From Streptomyces barringtoniae (GTDB lineage Bacteria > Actinomycetota > Actinomycetes > Streptomycetales > Streptomycetaceae), in assembly GCF_020819595.1 (NCBI RefSeq), contig NZ_JAJHNP010000027.1, positions 1-64,000 on the forward strand: a stretch of 64,000 nt of DNA. Direction: 5' to 3'. Below the pieces are notes generated by a model, which worked only from the letters and a program-made list of their open reading frames with translations, ran no database searches and was not told where the DNA came from. A program made the translations under genes and the position numbers. How positions within the stretch are numbered: position 1 is the stretch's first letter; every line of letters begins with the position of its first letter. Below, piece by piece: positions 51,059 to 59,925 of this stretch.

Positions 51059-51631
51059 TCAGCCGGCCGAGGGCAGCGCGAGCAACGCGTCGGAGTACTT
51101 CAGCACGGCCAGCAGCAGGCCGATGGCCCCGAGCGAGACGCCCGCCCAGGCGACCGACTTGATCCAGTGCGCCTGCGGACGGCCGGGAGCGCCGAAGGCG
51201 GGCCGGGCGAGCACGACCACGCCGGTGAGCAGCGCGGCCAGCGCGAACAGGCCGGCCCACAGGGCGGTGCTGTGCCAGGCGTTGCCGTAGACGGCCTTGA
51301 TCTGGGTGGCGACGCTCGCGGTGGAGGAGGTCCGCAGCTGACCGACGAGCTGCTCGCGGGCGCCCGCGACGGTGCCGATCCAGCCGCCGCTGAGCGAGAC
51401 GAGGCCCAGCGCGGCCGAGACGACGGCACCGGCACCCTGACCGACTCCGGAGGGCACCTTCTCCTCTGCGGGTTCCCGCTCCCCGGCGGCCTCCTCGTCG
51501 GCGGCGTCCGCCTGCCCGGGGCCATCCTCAAGAGCCTCCGCCTGGGCGGATTCCTCCTCAGTGGTGGCGGCCTCCACCGCCGTCTCCTCGTCGTTGCGCG
51601 CCTCGGCGCCTTCCTCTGTCTTCGTAGCCAT
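51059..51631 (-). CDS. Membrane protein with acidic N-terminal tail
   Basis: A 190-residue protein. Residues 1-65 are Glu/Asp/Ala-rich and probably disordered; about 70-90, 117-140 and 158-180 are hydrophobic, predicting three helices, with QLRTSSTASVATQIKAVYGNAWHS between. I recognise no family. The start at 51631 (MATKTEEGAE) gives a sensible tail; the ribosome-binding site is weak. Confidence 0.65.
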   Translation of the reverse strand: MATKTEEGAEARNDEETAVEAATTEEESAQAEALEDGPGQADAADEEAAGEREPAEEKVPSGVGQGAGAVVSAALGLVSLSGGWIGTVAGAREQLVGQLRTSSTASVATQIKAVYGNAWHSTALWAGLFALAALLTGVVVLARPAFGAPGRPQAHWIKSVAWAGVSLGAIGLLLAVLKYSDALLALPSAG

Positions 51632-51683
51632 GCCCGGCACCGTACGGACCCTGTCTGAGAGGTCTCTTAATGATCGTCGATCA

Positions 51684-52259
51684 TCAATGACCGTCGTGCG
51701 TGCCACGCGCGCGTGCCGCACGCCATTCGGGGGCGAGCACCGACCAGATCTCGGTGCTGGTGCGTACGCCCCGGTGCGGGTAGTTCTCCCGGAGCACGCC
51801 CTCGCGGGTCATGCCGAGCCGGCGGGCCACGTTGATGCTGGGCTCGTTGGCGGAGGAGACCTGCCACTCCACCCGGTGCATGCCGCGCTCCTCGAAGGCC
51901 CACTCCAGCAGCACCCGCATGCCCCGCGTGACCAGACCGCGCCCAGCCGCCGCCGGCTCCAGCCAGCAGCCGGCCTCGCAGACCCCGCTCGGGGTGTCCC
52001 ACACCCGGAACAGCAGGCCGCCGACCAGCCTGCCGTCCAGCCAGATGCCATGCAGGCCGCCGGCGTCGGCGCCGCGCTTGTCGGCGTAGGCCTTCAGATA
52101 GGCGCGGGCGGAGTCCAGGTCGGTGATGACGTCCGGCAGCCCGATGTGACGGCCGATGAACTCCCGCCCCCGGTCGATGTCGGCGAGGAGTTCCTCGGCG
52201 TGCCAGACCTCCAGGGGCCGCAGCTCGGCGCCGTCGTCACCCAGGGATATCGCGTACAT
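51684..52259 (-). CDS. RimJ/RimL-type GNAT acetyltransferase
   Basis: A 191-residue N-acetyltransferase (Acetyltransf_3). LRPLEVWHAEELLADIDRGREFIGRHI at the N-terminus, WLEPAAAGRGLVTRGMRVLLEWAFEERGMHRVEWQV (acetyl-CoA loop) and NEPSINVARRLGMTREGVLREN are typical of the ribosomal-protein alanine acetyltransferase class. GGAAGAG precedes the ATG. It overlaps the end of the MMPL gene by 23 bases, so the two are translationally linked. Confidence 0.9.
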   Translation of the reverse strand: MYAISLGDDGAELRPLEVWHAEELLADIDRGREFIGRHIGLPDVITDLDSARAYLKAYADKRGADAGGLHGIWLDGRLVGGLLFRVWDTPSGVCEAGCWLEPAAAGRGLVTRGMRVLLEWAFEERGMHRVEWQVSSANEPSINVARRLGMTREGVLRENYPHRGVRTSTEIWSVLAPEWRAARARGTHDGH

Positions 52260-54468
52260 CGCGCTGCTCTTCCTTCCCCAGTTCCGCCACCGAGACCTTG
52301 CCGAGCCTCTCATGCGCCGCGCGGCACTCGGGCGGCTCGATGCTGACGCGGGGCAGGCGGCGCTCCAGCCAGGCGGGAAGCCACCAGTTGGCGGCGCCGA
52401 GCAGATGCATCAGCGCAGGCACGAGGAGGGTGCGCAGGACGAAGGCGTCCAGGGCGACAGCGGAGGCGAGGGCGATGCCGAACATGGCGATCACGCGGTC
52501 GCCGCTGAGCACGAAGGCGAGGAAGACCGAGATCATGATGACCGCGGCGGAGTTGATGACCCGGCTGGTCTCGGCCAGGCCCACGCGGACGGCGCGCCGG
52601 TTGTCGCCGGTCTCCAGCCACTCCTCGTACATCCGGCCCACCAGGAAGACCTGGTAGTCCATGGAGAGGCCGAAGAGGACGGACACCATGATCACGGGGA
52701 GGAAGGGCTCGATCGGGCCGGCCCGGCCGAGGCCTAGCAGTTCGCTGCCCCAGCCCCACTGGAAGACCACGACGACGACACCGAAGGCGGCGGCCACGGC
52801 GGCGATGTTCATCACCGCGGCCTTCAGCGGGATCCCGAGCGAGCGGAACGCGACGAGCAGCAGAAGACAGCCGAGCCCGATGACCGCGCCGACGAACAGC
52901 GGCAGTTTGCCGATGATCACATCCGCGAAGTCGTCGTAGCCGGCGGTGACCCCGCCGACCTGGATGTCGAGGGAGGTGCCGGTCTCCGCGCGCGGCAGCA
53001 CCTTCGTGCGCAGCCGGTTCACCAGGTCGCTGGTGTCCTGGGACTGCGGGGCGGAGTCGGGGACGACCGTGAGGTAGGCGGTGCCGCCGCCGGAGGCGTA
53101 GGTGGCCGGGGTGACGGAGGCGACGCCCCGGGTGGCGCGCAGGGTCGTGTCGAGGTTGTCCAGGGCGAGCTCGTCCGCGGCGCCGTCTATGCGCGTCACC
53201 AGTGTGAGCGGCCCGTTGACGCCGGGTCCGAAGCCCTCGGCGAGCAGGTCGTAGGCCTTGCGGGTGGTGGAGGTGCGCGGGTCGTTGCCCTGGTCGGAGG
53301 TGCCGAGGTGGAGGGAGAGGGTCGGCAGGGCGAGCAGGGCGACGACGGCCAGGGCGAGCGAGCCGAGCAGCTTGGGGCGGCGTTCGACGAGCGCGGACCA
53401 GCGGGCGGCGAGACCGGTGGGCAGCTCGGGGCGCGGCCCGTGCTCGGCGAGCCGGCGCCGCTCGCGGCGGCTGAGGGCCCGGGGGCCGATGTACGACAGC
53501 AGGGCGGGCAGCAGGGTGACGGAGGCCGCGACGGTGAGCACGACCGTCAACGAGGCGGCGACGGCGACCCCGTTGAGGAAGCCCAGCCGCAGTATGAGCA
53601 TCCCCAGCAGGGCTATGCACACCGTCGCACCCGCGAAGACGACGGCGCGTCCGGTGGTGGCCACGGCGCTCACGGCGGACTCGGTGACGCTCAGCCCGCG
53701 TTTCAGTCCGCGCCGGTGCCGGGTGACGATGAACAGCGCGTAGTCGATGCCGACGCCGAGGCCGATGAGCATGCCGAGCATGGGCGCGAAGTCGGCGACG
53801 GTCATGGCGTGTCCGAGCAGGCCGATGCCGGAGTAGGCGGTGCCGACGCCGACCAGGGCGGTGGCGATGGGCAGGGCCGAGGCGGCGAGCGAGCCGAAGG
53901 CGAGGAACAGCACGACGGCCGCGACGAGCACGCCGACCAGCTCGGCGGTGTGCTCGCGCGGGGTCGCGGTGAGTCCGATGGCGCTGCCGCCCAGTTCCAC
54001 CCGGAGCCCGTGGCCCTCGGCGGCCTTGGCGGTGCCGACCACGGCCTGTGCCTCGGCCTTGCCGATGTGCTCGGCCTCCTGCGCGAAGGTGACGGTGGCG
54101 TACGCCGTACGGCCGTCGGGGCTGATCCGGTGCGCGCCCTGGCGGCCGTACGGGCCGCTCACCGAGGCGACGCCGGGCAGCGAGGCGATGCGGTCCAGGG
54201 TGCGGGTCATGGTCCGCTCGACGCCTGCGGCGCGGACGGTGCCGGTGGTGGTGTGCCAGACGACGGTGTCACTGTCCCCGCCCAGGCCCGGGAAGCCCTC
54301 CTTGAGGAGCTGCGCGGCGCGGCCCGCCTCGGTGCCGGGGACGTCGTAGGAGTTCGAGTACGACGAACCCGCCACGGCGGCGGCCGTGGTGACCCCGCCG
54401 AAGGCGAGGAGCCACAGCAGCACGGCGATCAGCCGATGCCGGACGCACCAACGGGCGAGGTCTGCCAC
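52237..54468 (-). CDS. MMPL-family RND transporter
   Basis: A 743-residue protein with 12 predicted helices in two MMPL repeats and two extracytoplasmic loops. Conserved: LGMLIGLGVGIDYALFIVTRHRRGL in repeat one and VIMVSVLFGLSMDYQVFLVGRMYEEW in repeat two, each with the GxxxDY proton-relay motif. Relatives export lipids, siderophores or antibiotics. GTG 54468 is chosen, seven bases after GGGAG; a longer frame upstream would run through an untypical sequence. Terminates inside the GNAT gene start. Confidence 0.9.
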   Translation of the reverse strand: MADLARWCVRHRLIAVLLWLLAFGGVTTAAAVAGSSYSNSYDVPGTEAGRAAQLLKEGFPGLGGDSDTVVWHTTTGTVRAAGVERTMTRTLDRIASLPGVASVSGPYGRQGAHRISPDGRTAYATVTFAQEAEHIGKAEAQAVVGTAKAAEGHGLRVELGGSAIGLTATPREHTAELVGVLVAAVVLFLAFGSLAASALPIATALVGVGTAYSGIGLLGHAMTVADFAPMLGMLIGLGVGIDYALFIVTRHRRGLKRGLSVTESAVSAVATTGRAVVFAGATVCIALLGMLILRLGFLNGVAVAASLTVVLTVAASVTLLPALLSYIGPRALSRRERRRLAEHGPRPELPTGLAARWSALVERRPKLLGSLALAVVALLALPTLSLHLGTSDQGNDPRTSTTRKAYDLLAEGFGPGVNGPLTLVTRIDGAADELALDNLDTTLRATRGVASVTPATYASGGGTAYLTVVPDSAPQSQDTSDLVNRLRTKVLPRAETGTSLDIQVGGVTAGYDDFADVIIGKLPLFVGAVIGLGCLLLLVAFRSLGIPLKAAVMNIAAVAAAFGVVVVVFQWGWGSELLGLGRAGPIEPFLPVIMVSVLFGLSMDYQVFLVGRMYEEWLETGDNRRAVRVGLAETSRVINSAAVIMISVFLAFVLSGDRVIAMFGIALASAVALDAFVLRTLLVPALMHLLGAANWWLPAWLERRLPRVSIEPPECRAAHERLGKVSVAELGKEEQRDVRDIPG

Positions 54469-54680
54469 GGACGTGCTCCCAGGGACTATTTGTGGATCTT
54501 TGGCCGGGAACAGTGGTCCATGAACTGAACAACCCGCAAAGAACGCATGAGCAATCGCAGGACACTCTTGCAGGCGAAAGTGATCGTTTGCCGTGATCAT
54601 GGGCTTATTCACAGGAGTGCGAGGGACATCACAGGACACTCCGGCGAACTCTGTCGCCTCATAAGGTTCTTGTAAGCGAG

Positions 54681-54718
54681 CGAGGGACAGTACACCAGGT
54701 TCGGTGTACTGCCCCTCG
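54681..54718 (-). terminator. Terminator after gatB
   Basis: A 9-bp stem CAGTACACC/GGTGTACTG (54688-54696 with 54703-54711), extended outward with one mismatch by CGAGGG and CCCTCG. It starts 19 bases past the gatB stop. Confidence 0.82.
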
Positions 54719-54737
54719 GAATCGTTCGCGGTGTCTC

Positions 54738-56252
54738 TCAGCCCTCGCTGACGCCCAGCTTCTGAAGGATCAGCTCCTTGACGCGGGCCGCGTCGGCCTG
54801 ACCCCGGGTCGCCTTCATGACCGCGCCGACCAGGGCGCCGGCCGCGGCCACCTTGCCGCCGCGGATCTTGTCCGCGACGCCCGGGTTGCCGGCGATGGCC
54901 TCGTCGACGGCGGCGGTCAGCGCGCCCTCGTCGGAGACGACCTTCAGGCCGCGCTTGTCGACGACCTCGTCCGGGGTGCCCTCGCCCGCGAGGACGCCCT
55001 CGATGACCTGACGGGCCAGCTTGTCGTTCAGGTCACCCTTCGCCACGAGTTCGGTGACCCGGGCGACCTGCGCGGGCGTGATCGCCAGCTCGTCCAGCGC
55101 CTTGCCGGACTCGTTGGCGCTGCGCGCCAGTTCACCCATCCACCACTTGCGGGCGGAGGCGGCGTCGGCACCGGCGTCGATCGTGGCGACGATCGCCTCC
55201 AGCGCGCCGGCGTTGAGGATCGCCTGCATGTCGGTGGCGGAGATGCCCCACTCGGCGAGCAGCCGGGTGCGGCGGACCAGCGGCAGCTCGGGCAGCGCCG
55301 CACGGATCTCCTCGACCCACTCGCGGGACGGGGCGACCGGGACGAGGTCGGGCTCCGGGAAGTACCGGTAGTCCTCGGCCTCCTCCTTCGTACGGCCGGA
55401 GGTGGTGGAGCCCGTGTCCTCGTGGAAGTGGCGGGTCTCCTGGACGACCTTGCCGCCGTCGTTCAGCACCGCGGCGTGACGCATGACCTCGAAGCGGACC
55501 GCGCGCTCCACCGAACGCAGCGAGTTGACGTTCTTGGTCTCGCTGCGGGTACCGAACCTGTCCGCGCCCTTGGGCATCAGCGACAGGTTGACGTCGCAGC
55601 GCATCTGGCCCATCTCCATGCGGGCCTCGGACACACCGAGGGCACGGATGAGCTCGCGCAGCTCACGGACATACGCCTTCGCGACCTCGGGGGCACGCTC
55701 GCCGGCGCCGACGATCGGCTTGGTGACGATCTCGATCAGCGGGATGCCGGCGCGGTTGTAGTCCAGCAGCGAGTGCTGCGCGCCGTGGATCCGGCCGGTC
55801 GCGCCGCCCACGTGGGTGGACTTGCCGGTGTCCTCCTCCATGTGGGCGCGCTCGATCTCCACGCGGAAGGTCTCGCCGTCCTCCAGCTGCACGTCGAGGT
55901 AGCCGTTGAAGGCGATCGGCTCGTCGTACTGGGAGGTCTGGAAGTTCTTCGGCATGTCCGGATAGAAGTAGTTCTTCCGGGCGAAGCGGCACCACTCGGC
56001 GATCTCGCAGTTCAGCGCGAGACCGATCCTGATCGCCGACTCGACTCCGGTCGCGTTGACGACCGGGAGCGCGCCGGGCAGGCCGAGGCAGACGGGGCAG
56101 GTCTGGGTGTTCGGGTCGGCGCCGAGCGCCGTCGAACAGCCGCAGAACATCTTGGTCTTGGTGCCGAGTTCGACATGGACCTCGAGGCCCATGACGGGGT
56201 CGTACGACGCCAGCGCGTCCTCGTACGACACCAGGTCGGTCGTGGTGGTCAC
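54738..56252 (-). CDS. gatB: Asp-tRNA(Asn)/Glu-tRNA(Gln) amidotransferase subunit B
   Basis: A 504-residue GatB, which phosphorylates Glu-tRNA(Gln) or Asp-tRNA(Asn) for amidation. EVHVELGTKTKMFCGCS with the zinc Cys pair, LGADPNTQTCPVCLGLPGALPV with the second pair, FYPDMPKNFQTSQYD, SLLDYNRAGIPLIEIVTKP and a C-terminal GatB/YqeY domain (about 355-504). GTG start with GAGAGGGAAG eight bases upstream. Last gene of gatC-gatA-(79 aa)-gatB. Confidence 0.96.
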   Translation of the reverse strand: MTTTTDLVSYEDALASYDPVMGLEVHVELGTKTKMFCGCSTALGADPNTQTCPVCLGLPGALPVVNATGVESAIRIGLALNCEIAEWCRFARKNYFYPDMPKNFQTSQYDEPIAFNGYLDVQLEDGETFRVEIERAHMEEDTGKSTHVGGATGRIHGAQHSLLDYNRAGIPLIEIVTKPIVGAGERAPEVAKAYVRELRELIRALGVSEARMEMGQMRCDVNLSLMPKGADRFGTRSETKNVNSLRSVERAVRFEVMRHAAVLNDGGKVVQETRHFHEDTGSTTSGRTKEEAEDYRYFPEPDLVPVAPSREWVEEIRAALPELPLVRRTRLLAEWGISATDMQAILNAGALEAIVATIDAGADAASARKWWMGELARSANESGKALDELAITPAQVARVTELVAKGDLNDKLARQVIEGVLAGEGTPDEVVDKRGLKVVSDEGALTAAVDEAIAGNPGVADKIRGGKVAAAGALVGAVMKATRGQADAARVKELILQKLGVSEG

Positions 56253-56268
56253 GGTGAAAACTTCCCTC

Positions 56269-56504
56269 TCAGCCCAGCAGGACGTCGTCGTCGCCCAGCC
56301 GCTTCAGCTCGCGGTAGAGGATCGCGAGGCCGGTCACGATGGCCACGGCGGAGACCGTGGCGTCGACCAGCCGCAGCGTGTCGTGCTCGGCGCGGGCCTT
56401 CTTGATCTGCTTGGCGACACCGAACGCGCCGAACGCGGTGGTGGCCATCGACAGGTACGTACCGGACTTGGACTTCTTGAAGTCCTTGGCCTTGGACAGC
56501 TTGC

Positions 56505-56508
<4 letters not shown>
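56269..56508 (-). CDS. Small protein between gatA and gatB, 79 aa
   Basis: Basic N-terminus (VSKLSKAKDFKKSKSGTYLS), a small hydrophobic segment around TTAFGAFGVAKQ, then a clear hydrophobic helix VDATVSAVAIVTGLAILYREL at 48-68 and an acidic end. GTG start overlaps the gatA stop (GTGA) with GGAGG ten bases upstream, so its translation is coupled to gatA; gatB begins 16 bases later. Conserved position in Streptomyces gat operons, from memory (SCO5500-like). Function unknown; probably membrane-associated. Confidence 0.8.
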
Positions 56509-58004
<1,496 letters not shown>

Positions 58005-58009
58005 GGTGG

Positions 58010-58306
58010 TCACTCCTCCCCCAGGATCTGCGGCACCTTGAAACGCTGCTGCTCCTGGGCGGGGGCGCCGGAGAGCGCCTGCTCGGGGGTGAGCGAGGGA
58101 CGGACCTCGTCCGGCCGCATGACGTTCGTCAGCGGGAGCGGGTGCGAGGTCGGCGGTACGTCTTGGTCGGCGACCTCGCTGACGCGGGCGACCGCGCCGA
58201 TGATGTCGTCGAGCTGTCCCGCGAAGTGGTCGAGTTCTTCGGGCTTCAGCTCCAGACGCGCCAGCCGGGCGAGGTGGGCGACCTCCTCGCGCGTGATGCC
58301 AGGCAT
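58010..58306 (-). CDS. gatC: Asp-tRNA(Asn)/Glu-tRNA(Gln) amidotransferase subunit C
   Basis: A 98-residue GatC that clamps GatA and GatB. ITREEVAHLARLARLEL at the N-terminus and NVMRPDEVRPSLTPEQALSGAPAQEQQRFKVPQIL at the end match the family. First gene of the gat operon. Confidence 0.95.
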   Translation of the reverse strand: MPGITREEVAHLARLARLELKPEELDHFAGQLDDIIGAVARVSEVADQDVPPTSHPLPLTNVMRPDEVRPSLTPEQALSGAPAQEQQRFKVPQILGEE

Positions 58307-58358
58307 GCAGCGATCCTCTGGGGTGAGTGTGTGTGGTTTGGGGCCAATCCTATGGGGC

Positions 58359-58393
58359 GGGGCCGGGTGGCCGTGAAACGGTTTCCCGGCCCC
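58359..58393 (-). terminator. Terminator after the cupin gene
   Basis: GGGGCCGGG (58359-58367) pairs with CCCGGCCCC (58385-58393), loop 17 bases, starting eight bases past the cupin stop. Confidence 0.7.
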
Positions 58394-58400
58394 CCGCGCG

Positions 58401-58895
58401 TCAGTCCCGGCGACGCTCCCAGACCTCGCTCTTGAGGAAGTGGTTGTCGTACCGGTCCTGCACCTCGAGGATGCTCTCCGGGGTGGCCTCGCCGAGGCGG
58501 ATGCGCTGCAGGTGGCGGAAGTACTCGAAGCGCTCGATGCCCGGGGTGAAGACGATGAGGATGTCCGCCGTGGTCTCCGGTACGGCGGCGAAGGCGTGCG
58601 GCTTCTCCGGCGGGACGATGACGAGGTCGCCGCGCTCCGCGGTCACGATGTCGTCACCGGAGAGGATCTCGGCACACCCGTCGAGCAGGTAGAACATCTC
58701 CGCCCCGCTGTGGTGGAGGTGGGGCCGCGCGCCGTCGGCGCCCTCGGCCAGGGTGACGCGCACGGTGGACAGCGCCCCTCCGGTCGCACTCTTGTCTGCC
58801 AGCAGCTGGACGCCGACGGGTGCACCCCCGACCACCTCGGCCTCGGCGCCGCGCACGATCACGGAATCGTCGAACTCGGGTACGAACAGCGACAT
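58401..58895 (-). CDS. Cupin-domain protein
   Basis: A 164-residue single-domain cupin. Cupin motif 1 is HLHHSGAEMFYLLDG (two His and a Glu for metal) and motif 2 is GDLVIVPPEKPHAFAA with the third His. GAGGGAA precedes ATG 58895. Function unspecified: dioxygenase, isomerase or sensor. It follows, on the same strand, a broken DUF4267 gene 20 bases upstream. Confidence 0.9.
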   Translation of the reverse strand: MSLFVPEFDDSVIVRGAEAEVVGGAPVGVQLLADKSATGGALSTVRVTLAEGADGARPHLHHSGAEMFYLLDGCAEILSGDDIVTAERGDLVIVPPEKPHAFAAVPETTADILIVFTPGIERFEYFRHLQRIRLGEATPESILEVQDRYDNHFLKSEVWERRRD

Positions 58896-58915
58896 TGCGT
58901 TCCCTCGTGTTGTGG

Positions 58916-59159
58916 TCAGACCGCGAAGAGCAGTCCGGCGCTGATCAGTACAACGATCGCGGTGGCGAAGTGGATCCCGAACGCGGTCGCCTTCGCCCCG
59001 TCGTGTCGCAGGACTATCAGGGTGTCGACGAGTGGGACGAGTGCCACGCAGACCATGAACCACGCCTCGGCACGGGCACCGGCGGCGGCCAGCAGGACCA
59101 GGCCCAGCACCCCGAAGGCGCCGTCCCTGAGGCCCTTGATCGACAGCGGTGACGGTCAT
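58916..59159 (-). pseudogene. DUF4267-type small membrane protein, frameshifted and N-terminally deleted
   Basis: An ATG at 59159 with GGAGG right before it opens MTVTAV, then the family-like sequence continues only in a different frame: IKGLRDGAFGVLGLVLLAAAG, VCVALVPLVDTLIVLRHDGAK and FATAIVVLISAGLLFAV. That second frame has no start codon before an in-frame TGA at 59156-59158. Normal members are about 115-125 residues with an extra N-terminal helix missing here. The likeliest history is a deletion that joined the start to the middle out of frame. Confidence 0.65.
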
Positions 59160-59172
59160 GACCCCTCCGCTT

Positions 59173-59240
59173 TCTAGCAATGCTAGAGACGAGAGCGAGG
59201 CTAGAGGAGCGTCGACAGCTTGGCGAGCGCTGCTAGAAGT
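59173..59240. promoter_or_regulatory. CTAG-type operators of the TetR/DUF4267 pair
   Basis: TCTAGC-AAT-GCTAGA (59173-59187) is a perfect inverted repeat, and further GCTAGA half-sites occur near 59199 and 59233, between the divergent genes. This is the layout expected of the adjacent TetR operator. Confidence 0.65.
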
Positions 59241-59246
59241 TCGAGC

Positions 59247-59801
59247 GTGACGATCCAGAAACGCCGGGAGCGCGAACGAGCGGAGCGGGAGCGGCTGATC
59301 GTGACGGCCGCGCGGGAGCCGGCCGGGGGCGAGGGCTGGGACGCGGTGACCACACGCCGGCCGGCCGCCGAGATCGAGTACAGCCGGCCGGTCCTCCACA
59401 GCCACTTCAAGGGCAAGGACGCGATCGTGACGGCGGTCGCGGTGCAGGGCTGCGCCGACCTGACGACGGAGCTGCGGCGGGCGCGGACGGCGGCACCGGG
59501 CACGCGGGAGGCCCTGATGGCGGTGGCGCAGACGTACACGTCCTTCGCACGGCGTCGGCCTGCCCTCTACGACGCGATGTTCACCCACCTGGTGGACCTG
59601 CCGTTCGCCACGGAGGACGCCCCGGCGCCCCTGCGGGAGGCCTTCGGTGCGCTGCTGGTCGTCGTGGAGCCGATCACGGCCGAGGGAGAGGAGCCCGGCC
59701 TGCTGACGGAGACGTTCTGGGCGGGGCCGCACGGGCTGGCGACGCCGATGAGGAGCGGGCGGCTGCCGGAGGAGGGGCACGAGCGCCGGCCGCACTCCTG
59801 A
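59247..59801 (+). CDS. TetR-family regulator, apparently decaying
   Basis: A 184-residue protein close to TetR regulators that face DUF4267 genes: RRERERAERERLIVTAARE, VLHSHFKGKDAIVTAV, PALYDAMFTHLVDLPFATEDAPAPLREAF. Oddities: prolines in the DNA-binding helices (REPAGGEGW, TRRPAAEIEYSRP) where relatives have Leu or Ala, Tyr to His in VLHSHF, and a C-terminus that stops at GRLPEEGHERRPHS, short of the last helix. GTG start, weak ribosome-binding site. It may have lost function together with its target. Confidence 0.6.
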   Translation: MTIQKRRERERAERERLIVTAAREPAGGEGWDAVTTRRPAAEIEYSRPVLHSHFKGKDAIVTAVAVQGCADLTTELRRARTAAPGTREALMAVAQTYTSFARRRPALYDAMFTHLVDLPFATEDAPAPLREAFGALLVVVEPITAEGEEPGLLTETFWAGPHGLATPMRSGRLPEEGHERRPHS

Positions 59802-59925
59802 TCGCCCACTTCACGGGAGCCTGAGCGCCCGAAGGGACACGGGGCCGCGTCGGGAATGCGGCTTGGCCGCGTGGGCGCGACCAGCCGCGACGCGCCCGCC
59901 GGTGAGCGGGGGGACTGCGGGGGGA

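Noticed and set aside
58896..59795. An N-terminal extension of the cupin gene
   Set aside because: The extended sequence is Arg/Pro-rich shadow of the DUF4267 remnant and TetR gene; ATG 58895 has a good Shine-Dalgarno and starts the cupin normally.
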